Source: Bacteroidales bacterium (GTDB lineage Bacteria; Bacteroidota; Bacteroidia; Bacteroidales; UBA932). From it: 29,928 nt of DNA. Each line of letters opens with the position of its first letter. Position 1 is the first letter of the stretch. The position numbers and the translations under genes were made by a program. This document shows positions 23,739 through 29,928 of the stretch, one piece after another. Where the stretch lies: positions 1 to 29,928 of the forward strand of contig JAEDEB010000023.1 in NCBI GenBank assembly GCA_016293535.1, read 5' to 3'. The notes under the pieces were generated by a model that worked only from the letters and a program-made list of their open reading frames with translations, was not told where the DNA came from and searched no databases.

Positions 23739-25055
23739 ATGGCAAAACAGTATTTCCCGCAGATCGGTAAGATTCCGTTCGAGGGCCCTCAGAGCAAGAA
23801 TCCTCTCGCATTCCATTATTATGAACCGCAGCGCGTGGTCCTCGGAAAGACCATGGAGGAGTGGCTCCGTTTCGCGATGGCATGGTGGCACACTCTCGGC
23901 CAGGCTTCCGGCGACCAGTTCGGAGGTCCTACCCGCAGTTACGAATGGGACAAGGCGGAGTGCCCTGTACAGAGGGCTAAGGACAAGATGGATGCTGGCT
24001 TCGAGATTATGGAGAAACTCGGCATCAAGTTCTTCTGCTTCCACGATGTGGACCTGGTCGAGGAGGCCGACACGATTGAGGAGTACGAGGCACGCATGAA
24101 GGCGATAACCGACTATGCGCTCGAGAAGATGAAGGGCACTGACATCAAGCTCCTCTGGGGCACGGCAAACGTGTTCAGCCACAAGCGCTATATGAACGGC
24201 GCCGCCACCAACCCGGATTTCGCAGTCGTTGCTCGCGCTGCCGTCCAGATAAAGACGGCCATTGATGCGACCATCAAGCTCGGAGGTCAGAACTATGTGT
24301 TCTGGGGCGGCAGAGAAGGTTATATGAGCCTGCTCAACACCCAGATGCAGCGTGAGAAGGACCACCTCGCAAATATGCTCAAGGCGGCCCGCGACTATGC
24401 CCGTTCCAAGGGCTTCACCGGCACCTTCCTCATTGAGCCGAAGCCTATGGAGCCGACCAAGCACCAGTATGACGTGGACACCGAGACCGTTATAGGTTTC
24501 CTCAAGGCACACGGACTCGAGAAGGACTTCAAGGTCAATATCGAGGTCAACCATGCAACCCTCGCAGGTCATACGTTCGAGCATGAGCTTGCTGTGGCCG
24601 TGGACAACGGAATGCTCGGGTCGATCGATGCCAACAGGGGCGATGCCCAGAACGGCTGGGATACCGACCAGTTCCCTGTCGACACTTTCGAACTTACCCA
24701 GGCCATGCTCCAGGTAATACGCAACGGCGGTCTCGGAACAGGCGGTTCCAACTTCGACGCCAAGCTCCGCCGCAATTCCACCGATCCGGAGGATATCTTC
24801 ATTGCCCATATCTGCGGTATGGATGCAATGGCAAGGGCCCTGCTCAATGCGGCAGCCATAGTTGAGGAGTCTCCTATTCCTCAGATGGTCAAGGATCGCT
24901 ACGCATCCTTCGATTCAGGAGAGGGCAAGCGTTTCGAGGAAGGCGGAATGAGCCTCGAGGAACTTGTGGACTACGCAAGGAAACACGGGGAGCCGGCCCA
25001 GACAAGCGGAAAGCAGGAGCTTTACGAAACCCTTCTGAACATGTACAGCAGATAA
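23739..25055 (+). CDS. xylA: Xylose isomerase (group II)
   Basis: A 438-residue TIM-barrel enzyme converting D-xylose to D-xylulose in the cytoplasm. The length and N-terminal extension (KQYFPQIGKIPFEGPQSKN) place it in group II. Active-site blocks are all present: FCFHDVDLVEE with the catalytic His, VFWGGREGY (about 187-195), IEPKPMEPTKHQYD with metal ligand Glu233, FKVNIEVNHATLAGH, and DANRGD (297-302) followed by NGWDTDQFP with Asp308 and Asp310. It is the last gene of the xyl operon and is followed by a strong terminator. A xylose transporter gene, often adjacent in Bacteroides, is not in this window. Confidence 0.98.
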   Translation: MAKQYFPQIGKIPFEGPQSKNPLAFHYYEPQRVVLGKTMEEWLRFAMAWWHTLGQASGDQFGGPTRSYEWDKAECPVQRAKDKMDAGFEIMEKLGIKFFCFHDVDLVEEADTIEEYEARMKAITDYALEKMKGTDIKLLWGTANVFSHKRYMNGAATNPDFAVVARAAVQIKTAIDATIKLGGQNYVFWGGREGYMSLLNTQMQREKDHLANMLKAARDYARSKGFTGTFLIEPKPMEPTKHQYDVDTETVIGFLKAHGLEKDFKVNIEVNHATLAGHTFEHELAVAVDNGMLGSIDANRGDAQNGWDTDQFPVDTFELTQAMLQVIRNGGLGTGGSNFDAKLRRNSTDPEDIFIAHICGMDAMARALLNAAAIVEESPIPQMVKDRYASFDSGEGKRFEEGGMSLEELVDYARKHGEPAQTSGKQELYETLLNMYSR

Positions 25056-25074
25056 GAATCTGAGTAAAATTTAT

Positions 25075-25083
25075 TAATTTTGC
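25075..25083 (+). promoter_or_regulatory. Candidate promoter (-7 element) of the cdaA operon
   Basis: TAATTTTGC is an exact match to TAnnTTTGY, 71 bases before the CdaA start. The expected -33 position lies at the end of xylA and does not match TTTG. Transcription would start near 25090, inside the left arm of the xylA terminator, so the new transcript would lack a full hairpin. Confidence 0.5.
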
Positions 25084-25084
25084 G

Positions 25085-25121
25085 GTCGGTCGGCAACAAG
25101 CGGATTGCCGGCCGGCTTTTT
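25085..25121 (+). terminator. Rho-independent terminator of the xyl operon
   Basis: Bases 25085-25096 (GTCGGTCGGCAA) pair with 25105-25116 (TTGCCGGCCGGC) in a 12-bp stem with two G-U pairs and an 8-base loop, followed by TTTTT at 25117-25121. It begins 29 bases after the xylA stop. Confidence 0.88.
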
Positions 25122-25145
25122 GTCCTGTACACGTCAAAAACGGCT

Positions 25146-25952
25146 ATGACCTTTCTTGCCCTTTTCGGTTTCCTGAACATGACCATAGCGGATATTCTTG
25201 ATATCCTGCTGGTTGCGGTGATAATATACCTTGTGTTCCGCTGGATCAGAGGGACCTCGGCGATGAGCATATTCGTGGCCATACTTTCGCTTTATGTCAT
25301 AAGGGTGACAGTGGCAGCCCTCAACATGAAGCTGATGACCACGATGATGAAGACCGTGCTCGACGTGGGAGTGCTTGCGCTCATCGTGATTTTCCAGCCC
25401 GAGATCCGCCGCGCCCTCATTTCCCTGGGCAACCGCTACCGCAATGTCTCCAGCCCGTTGCTGAAGAAGGTGCTGAATCTCGGCGACAAAAAGATAGGAA
25501 CCAATGTGGTTCAGGAGGTCACTGAGGCCTGCCGCTCAATGGCGGAGAGCCGTACGGGAGCGCTCATAGTCTTTCCTTACTCCAATTCGCTCGAGGATAT
25601 CGAGGAGACAGGCGACAAGGTCGATTCGATAGTCAACAGGCGCATAATAATGAATCTGTTCTTCAAGAATTCCCCGCTCCACGACGGGGCTGTAATCATA
25701 GATAACGGACGTGTGGCCGCGGCCAGATGCACCCTTCCGGTGACGGAGAGGACGGATATACCTGCGAGCTATGGAATGAGGCACAAGGCTGCGATAGGAC
25801 TCACTGAACAGACGGATGCCGGGGTGATAGTCGTCTCCGAGGAGACAGGGCGCATCACCTGGTTCAGGGGAGGGAACTCCACGGCAATAGGAAACATCAA
25901 CGAACTCAAGCTCATATTGGACAGTGACTACAACGGAAGACAGGGCGACTGA
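25146..25952 (+). CDS. cdaA: Diadenylate cyclase CdaA (membrane-bound)
   Basis: From the ATG at 25146 the product has 268 residues, as usual for CdaA; an earlier ATG at 25080 falls in the terminator. Three N-terminal membrane helices (about residues 13-105, including DILDILLVAVIIYLVFRWI and VGVLALIVIFQPEIRRAL) precede a cytoplasmic DAC domain. The catalytic DGA motif is at 180-182 (SPLHDGAVII), and the second motif is RHK at 212-214 (GMRHKAAIG), where most relatives have RHR. It makes cyclic di-AMP from two ATP; in other bacteria this messenger controls osmolyte and potassium balance and wall integrity. In many Bacteroidetes cdaA follows folP, but here it follows the xyl operon. Its end overlaps mutS2 by 29 bases. 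Confidence 0.94.
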   Translation: MTFLALFGFLNMTIADILDILLVAVIIYLVFRWIRGTSAMSIFVAILSLYVIRVTVAALNMKLMTTMMKTVLDVGVLALIVIFQPEIRRALISLGNRYRNVSSPLLKKVLNLGDKKIGTNVVQEVTEACRSMAESRTGALIVFPYSNSLEDIEETGDKVDSIVNRRIIMNLFFKNSPLHDGAVIIDNGRVAAARCTLPVTERTDIPASYGMRHKAAIGLTEQTDAGVIVVSEETGRITWFRGGNSTAIGNINELKLILDSDYNGRQGD

Positions 25953-28473
25953 GAGGCTGGAGCGGAAACTGCAGTTCGACAGGATAAGGACGGCGGTGGC
26001 TGACCGTTGTTCCACGGAGTATGCGTCATACCGCGCATCTTCGGAGCGGTTCTCCTCCGATGTGAGGGAAATACGCAGGAGGCTCACACTTACCGATGAG
26101 ATGAGGCTGATATTGATGTTCGAGGACAATTTCCCGACGGGAGGATTCATCGACTGCCTTGACTTCCTGAAGCCGCTCCGCACCGAGGGAAACAGCCTTG
26201 ACCTGATGTCCCTTGGAAAGCTCAGGACCATGCTGGACACGCTCCGCAAGGTGGTGTCCTTCTTTGTCTCGATGAAGGACGGCATTTACCCCGCGCTCAA
26301 GAGGATGTCCTCTTCGGTTATGGCCTTTCCCGAGGTCCAGAGAAGGATAGACCTTATACTCGACCGCTACGGCAATGTGAGGGATACGGCTTCGGACGCC
26401 CTCTATTCCATACGCAAGTCCCTCCAGGAGAAGGAGGGAGCCATCTCCAGGAAGATGAACGCGGTTCTGCGACGCGCCAGGGAAGAGGGCATAGTCGATG
26501 CCGATGCCGCGATTACCGTCAGGGACGGAAGGATGCTCATACCTGTGCCTTCCGCCAACAAGCGCAAGCTCAACGGTTTCATCTACGATGAGTCCGCGAC
26601 GGGGAAGACCTCCTTCATAGAGCCGGCCGAGCTTGTGGAGATTGACAACGAAATAAAGGAACTCCAGTTCGCCCAGCAGAGGGAGATACTCAGGATACTG
26701 GTCGAATTCAGCGACTTCCTGCGTCCATATATACCCGACATTCTCAAGGCGGCCTTTTATCTTGGCGAACTCGATTTCATAATGGCGAAGGCCCAGCTTT
26801 CGCTGGACTACATAGCGGGTATGCCAGTGATTTCCGAGAACGGGGAGATGAACCTGCGCAAGGCTCGCCACCCTCTGCTCGAACAGGCACTCAGAAGCGA
26901 GAAGAAACAGATAGTGCCGCTGACGGTCACCCTCACCCCCGACAAGCGCATACTTCTGATTTCCGGACCCAATGCCGGAGGAAAGTCGGTGTGTCTCAAG
27001 ACTGTGGGCTTGCTCCAGTATATGTTCCAGTGGGGTATGCTCATACCGACATCGGAGACCTCCGAGATGATGGTCTTCGACAGGATAATGGTCGATATCG
27101 GTGATGACCAATCCCTCGACAACGACCTCAGCACCTATTCATCCTTCCTCGGGAATATGAGGGATATGGTCGCGAAGGCGGATGGGCGCACCCTGATACT
27201 CATCGATGAATTCGGAAGCGGAACGGAACCGGCGGCTGGCGGCGCGATTGCGGAAGCCCTGCTCGCGGAGTTCGACAGCCGCGGAGTCTATGGGGTCATA
27301 ACGACCCACTATACCAATCTCAAGCTCTATGCTTCGGGCCAGAACGCAGTCCTGAACGGGGCGATGATGTTCGATGTCAAGAACATAGCCCCGATGTTCC
27401 AGCTCGAGATGGGACTCCCCGGCAATTCCTTCGCCTTCGAACTGGCAAGGAAGATGGGGCTACCCGAGTCCGTCATAAAGGATGCGGAGTCACGGGCGGG
27501 GGAGGAGTTCGTGGGCATAGAGCGCAACCTCCGCAAGATAGCCAGGAACAGGAAGGTCCTCGACGAAAAGCTCGAGAGGATACGCAATACGGACAGAACC
27601 CTCGAGAGCATCACGGAGAAATATCAGAAGGAACTCAAGGACATCAAGCAGCTGAAGAAGGAGATACTCGACAAGGCCAGGGCCGAAGCGGCTGAAATCA
27701 TCGCAGGGGCCAACCGCCAGGTCGAGAACACCATAAGGACCATAAGGGAAAGGCAGGCAGAAAAGGAATCCACGAAGGAGGCCCGTCAGGAACTGCAGAA
27801 CTTCCTCGGGGCCTTTGCCGCAAAGAAGGAGCAGGAACAGAAGGAGAAGGACGAGTACATTGAGAAGAAGATAGCCCAGCTGGATGCCAGGCGTGAGAGG
27901 CAGAAGGCCCGCCGTCAGCAGAAGGCCGATATGAAGGAACAGGAGGACGCCCGTCGTATCGAGGAGGAACAGGCAAGGATGGAGGCTTTCCGAAACGCTC
28001 CCCTGAAGGTGGGCGAGAAGGTCCGTGTAAAGAGCAACGGAATGGTGGGAGAGGTCACGCGCGTGTCCGCAAAGGCGGTGACAGTCAACATCGGGAGCAT
28101 CACCAGCAAGGTCCAGCCCCAGATGCTTGAGAGAATTACCGCGAATGAGTACAAGGCGAGCGTCCGCGAGAGTTCCAGGCCCGTTTCGATGGTTAATCTG
28201 GGCGCAAGCATAGCTGAGCGCAAGCTGAACTTCTCGACGGAGCTCGACGTGCGCGGAGAGAGGGTGGGTGACGCCCTTGACAGGGTATCCCGATTCGTGG
28301 ATGACGCCATAATGCTGAACGTGGGTTCCGTGCGCATTATCCACGGAAAAGGAACAGGAGCCCTCAGGGAAGAGATTCAGAAATTCCTGAGGACCGTACC
28401 GGACATATCTTCGGTTGACGACGAGAGCATACAGCTCGGCGGCACCGGTGTGACGATAGTGAAATTCGACTGA
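25924..28473 (+). CDS. mutS2: MutS2 family ATPase with Smr nuclease domain
   Basis: An 849-residue protein that in other bacteria suppresses recombination or rescues collided ribosomes. The N-terminal half has the MutS-like core and lever helices. The ATPase follows, with Walker A SGPNAGGKS (347-355), Walker B LILIDEFGSGTEP and the TTHYTNLK segment. A long charged coiled coil (about 515-690, rich in Lys, Glu, Arg and Gln) leads to a KOW-like barrel (about 696-735, VGEKVRVKSNGMVGEV). The C-terminal Smr domain (774-849) carries LDVRG and HGKGTG (807-812). I chose the GTG at 25924 because the coding similarity begins at RLERKLQF soon after, and there is no later start before conserved sequence. 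The 29-base overlap with cdaA suggests coupled translation. Confidence 0.95.
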   Translation: MTTTEDRATERLERKLQFDRIRTAVADRCSTEYASYRASSERFSSDVREIRRRLTLTDEMRLILMFEDNFPTGGFIDCLDFLKPLRTEGNSLDLMSLGKLRTMLDTLRKVVSFFVSMKDGIYPALKRMSSSVMAFPEVQRRIDLILDRYGNVRDTASDALYSIRKSLQEKEGAISRKMNAVLRRAREEGIVDADAAITVRDGRMLIPVPSANKRKLNGFIYDESATGKTSFIEPAELVEIDNEIKELQFAQQREILRILVEFSDFLRPYIPDILKAAFYLGELDFIMAKAQLSLDYIAGMPVISENGEMNLRKARHPLLEQALRSEKKQIVPLTVTLTPDKRILLISGPNAGGKSVCLKTVGLLQYMFQWGMLIPTSETSEMMVFDRIMVDIGDDQSLDNDLSTYSSFLGNMRDMVAKADGRTLILIDEFGSGTEPAAGGAIAEALLAEFDSRGVYGVITTHYTNLKLYASGQNAVLNGAMMFDVKNIAPMFQLEMGLPGNSFAFELARKMGLPESVIKDAESRAGEEFVGIERNLRKIARNRKVLDEKLERIRNTDRTLESITEKYQKELKDIKQLKKEILDKARAEAAEIIAGANRQVENTIRTIRERQAEKESTKEARQELQNFLGAFAAKKEQEQKEKDEYIEKKIAQLDARRERQKARRQQKADMKEQEDARRIEEEQARMEAFRNAPLKVGEKVRVKSNGMVGEVTRVSAKAVTVNIGSITSKVQPQMLERITANEYKASVRESSRPVSMVNLGASIAERKLNFSTELDVRGERVGDALDRVSRFVDDAIMLNVGSVRIIHGKGTGALREEIQKFLRTVPDISSVDDESIQLGGTGVTIVKFD

Positions 28474-28478
28474 GAAAT

Positions 28479-28856
28479 ATGGATAATAGACAGGAGACGG
28501 GACGTAGGGGAGAAGAGCTTGCCTGCCGATATCTGACAGAATTGGGACATACTGTACTGGCGCGCAACTGGCGCAGCGGACACCTGGAAATTGACCTGGT
28601 TTCGCTCTCCGGCGATGGAATACATTTTGTAGAGGTTAAAACCCGCCGCCCGCCGCTTCAGGCGGAGCCCCAGGACAACGTGACAGGAAAGAAACAGAAC
28701 CGTATTTGCAAGGCGGCGAACGCCTTCCTGAACAAGGTGGACATTCCTTATGTCAGGGATGCGGAGTGCCATTTCGACGTCGTGGCTGTCACTTTGGAAG
28801 AAACGGGACCGAGGGTCGTATACATCCCTGATGCATATTACCCGATTTTCGTATGA
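28479..28856 (+). CDS. yraN: YraN family (UPF0102) endonuclease-like protein
   Basis: A 125-residue protein starting 5 bases after the mutS2 stop. It shows the family pattern: TGRRGEELACRYL at the N-terminus, LARNWRSGHLEIDLV with conserved Glu and Asp, and IHFVEVKTRR containing the E-x-K motif of restriction-endonuclease-like folds, followed by a helix around KKQNRICKAANAFL. The Glu/Asp/ExK set suggests a metal-dependent nuclease active site, but its cellular role is poorly known. Adjacency to mutS2, which also ends in a nuclease domain, hints at nucleic-acid processing. Its stop overlaps an upstream possible start of the next gene (ATGA at 28853). Confidence 0.93.
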   Translation: MDNRQETGRRGEELACRYLTELGHTVLARNWRSGHLEIDLVSLSGDGIHFVEVKTRRPPLQAEPQDNVTGKKQNRICKAANAFLNKVDIPYVRDAECHFDVVAVTLEETGPRVVYIPDAYYPIFV

Positions 28857-28873
28857 ACCACATAATAACAACG

Positions 28874-29928
28874 ATGAACAATAAATATTGCGTAATTGTC
28901 GCCGGAGGTGCCGGCACCAGACTATGGCCATTGAGCAGGGCTTCTTTTCCGAAACAGTTCCTCGAGGTGATGGGGACGGAAAAGACTTTTCTCCAGCTTA
29001 CCTATGAACGCTTTTGTACCATAGTTCCACCCGAGAACATACTTGTAGTGACTATAGAGAAGTACAGATCCATCGTGGAGTCCCAGCTCCCCGACCTTCC
29101 CCCGGAGAACCTTCTGCTCGAACCTTACGCCAGAAGCACGGCTCCGGCAGTCGCCTACGCCGCATACACCCTCTTCAAAAGGAATCCGGAAGCAACGATG
29201 GTGGTAACTCCTTCCGACCACGTCATAGAAGAACTTTCCTCCTATAGGGCTGACATACTCAGCGCACTCGAATTCGCGTCGCGGAACAATGTCCTCGTGA
29301 CCCTCGGCGTCCAGCCGACTCGCCCGGATTCGAACTTCGGTTACATCCAGGCTGTCGGCGGCCGCGATGCATTCCGGGGCGGCGACCCCCTTCCGGTCAA
29401 GACCTTTACCGAGAAACCTGACATTGAAATTGCCAAGGCCTTCATTGAAACCGGCGAGTTTCTCTGGAATTCCGGCCTCTTCGTATGGCAGGCTTCCGTC
29501 ATCATTTCCGAACTCGAAAAACTCATGCCTCAGCAGTCAGGCTGGTTCGAGGGCTGGCAGGATGCGATAGGCACCCCGAAGGAGAAGGAGTTCATTTCGC
29601 GTGCATACAGCGGATGCGAAAAGGCGGCAATCGATACCGGCGTGATGGAAAAGACCTCCATCGCCTGGGTGTATCCGGCTGAGTTCGGATGGGCAGACCT
29701 GGGTGCATGGGCATCCATCTACGACTACATCCCCAAGGATGATTCGGGCAATGCCGTTTTCTGCGGAGGCGCCATCTCCGAGGACGGCGAGGGCAATATC
29801 CTGATTTCCTCCGACAAGGGAAAGCTCATAGCCGTGAGCGGGCTCTCCGACTACATGGTCATAGACTCGGGCGATGTTCTTCTCGTCTGCCCGCGCAATA
29901 GCGGACGCTATCAGGAAATGCTCTCCAA
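28874..29928 (+). CDS. manC: Mannose-1-phosphate guanylyltransferase, C-terminus cut by window edge
   Basis: The frame stays open from 28874 to the last base, giving 351 codons; single-domain relatives in Bacteroidetes have about 355-360 residues, so little is missing. The N-terminus VIVAGGAGTRLWPLSR is the nucleotidyltransferase signature loop with the usual GxGTRLWP pattern. Further markers are FPKQFLEV, VTPSDHVI, RPDSNFGYIQ, FTEKPD, LWNSGLFVW and GWADLGAW. It transfers GMP from GTP to mannose-1-phosphate to give GDP-mannose, used for fucose, O-antigen or glycan synthesis. An ATG at 28853 in the same frame overlaps the yraN stop and would add seven residues; I preferred 28874 because it matches the family start, but either is possible. 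Confidence 0.93.
   Translation, partial: MNNKYCVIVAGGAGTRLWPLSRASFPKQFLEVMGTEKTFLQLTYERFCTIVPPENILVVTIEKYRSIVESQLPDLPPENLLLEPYARSTAPAVAYAAYTLFKRNPEATMVVTPSDHVIEELSSYRADILSALEFASRNNVLVTLGVQPTRPDSNFGYIQAVGGRDAFRGGDPLPVKTFTEKPDIEIAKAFIETGEFLWNSGLFVWQASVIISELEKLMPQQSGWFEGWQDAIGTPKEKEFISRAYSGCEKAAIDTGVMEKTSIAWVYPAEFGWADLGAWASIYDYIPKDDSGNAVFCGGAISEDGEGNILISSDKGKLIAVSGLSDYMVIDSGDVLLVCPRNSGRYQEMLS

Noticed and set aside
23544..24809. Open frame of 421 codons on the minus strand across the xylB end and xylA
   Set aside because: Antisense shadow of xylA with no independent support.
25080..25145. Longer CdaA start at 25080
   Set aside because: It falls within the -7 element and terminator hairpin, and the extra 22 residues do not resemble the membrane-embedded start of the family.

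Overview
The window looks like a chromosomal segment of a member of the Bacteroidales (Bacteroidota). The evidence is a FecR/SusC/SusD locus, BACON-domain lipoproteins, a DUF5020-type outer-membrane protein, a degenerate Nudix-type xylose regulator next to xylB and xylA, and several promoters that fit the Bacteroidetes consensus (TTTG, about 20 bases, TAnnTTTG). The sequence is fairly GC-rich with many AGG and ATA codons, which would suit a Rikenellaceae or RC9/Cryptobacteroides-like lineage, but the genus cannot be fixed from the sequence alone. I found no tRNA, rRNA, CRISPR array or insertion sequence.

Left part (1-10031). The first 47 bases are the start of a secreted protein on the minus strand that runs off the window. 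An ECF sigma factor on the minus strand is divergent from a plus-strand operon: FecR anti-sigma, SusC-like receptor with an N-terminal STN signalling domain, SusD-like lipoprotein, a two-BACON-domain lipoprotein, and a lipoprotein joining a BACON-like N-terminus to a metallo-beta-lactamase (MBL) fold. This resembles a sigma/anti-sigma-controlled nutrient uptake locus, but it has no glycoside hydrolase, and its only enzyme-like member is the MBL protein. It is the least conventional part of the window.

Middle part (10032-21138, all minus strand). carB stands alone with its own promoter. Upstream of it are a tandem-duplicated secreted alpha/beta hydrolase, an exported sugar-isomerase-like TIM barrel, a predicted outer-membrane beta-barrel protein, and a purine-salvage group: DeoD nucleoside phosphorylase, an NCS2/AzgA-type purine permease and a DUF5020 Tsx-like outer-membrane protein. 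The salvage group could move nucleosides and bases across both membranes and cleave them. Next come a 53-residue small protein with its own terminator and a YhhQ-type queuosine-precursor transporter.

Right part (21139-29928, plus strand). A promoter and a palindromic candidate operator precede a XylR-like Nudix regulator, xylulokinase and xylose isomerase, closed by a strong terminator. The terminator overlaps the predicted start of the next transcript: diadenylate cyclase CdaA, MutS2, YraN and a mannose-1-phosphate guanylyltransferase that is cut just before its C-terminus by the window edge. These four genes overlap or nearly touch.

A recurring architectural feature is that predicted promoters are packed into the terminator hairpin of the upstream gene (17818-17864 and 25075-25121, possibly also at the left edge).
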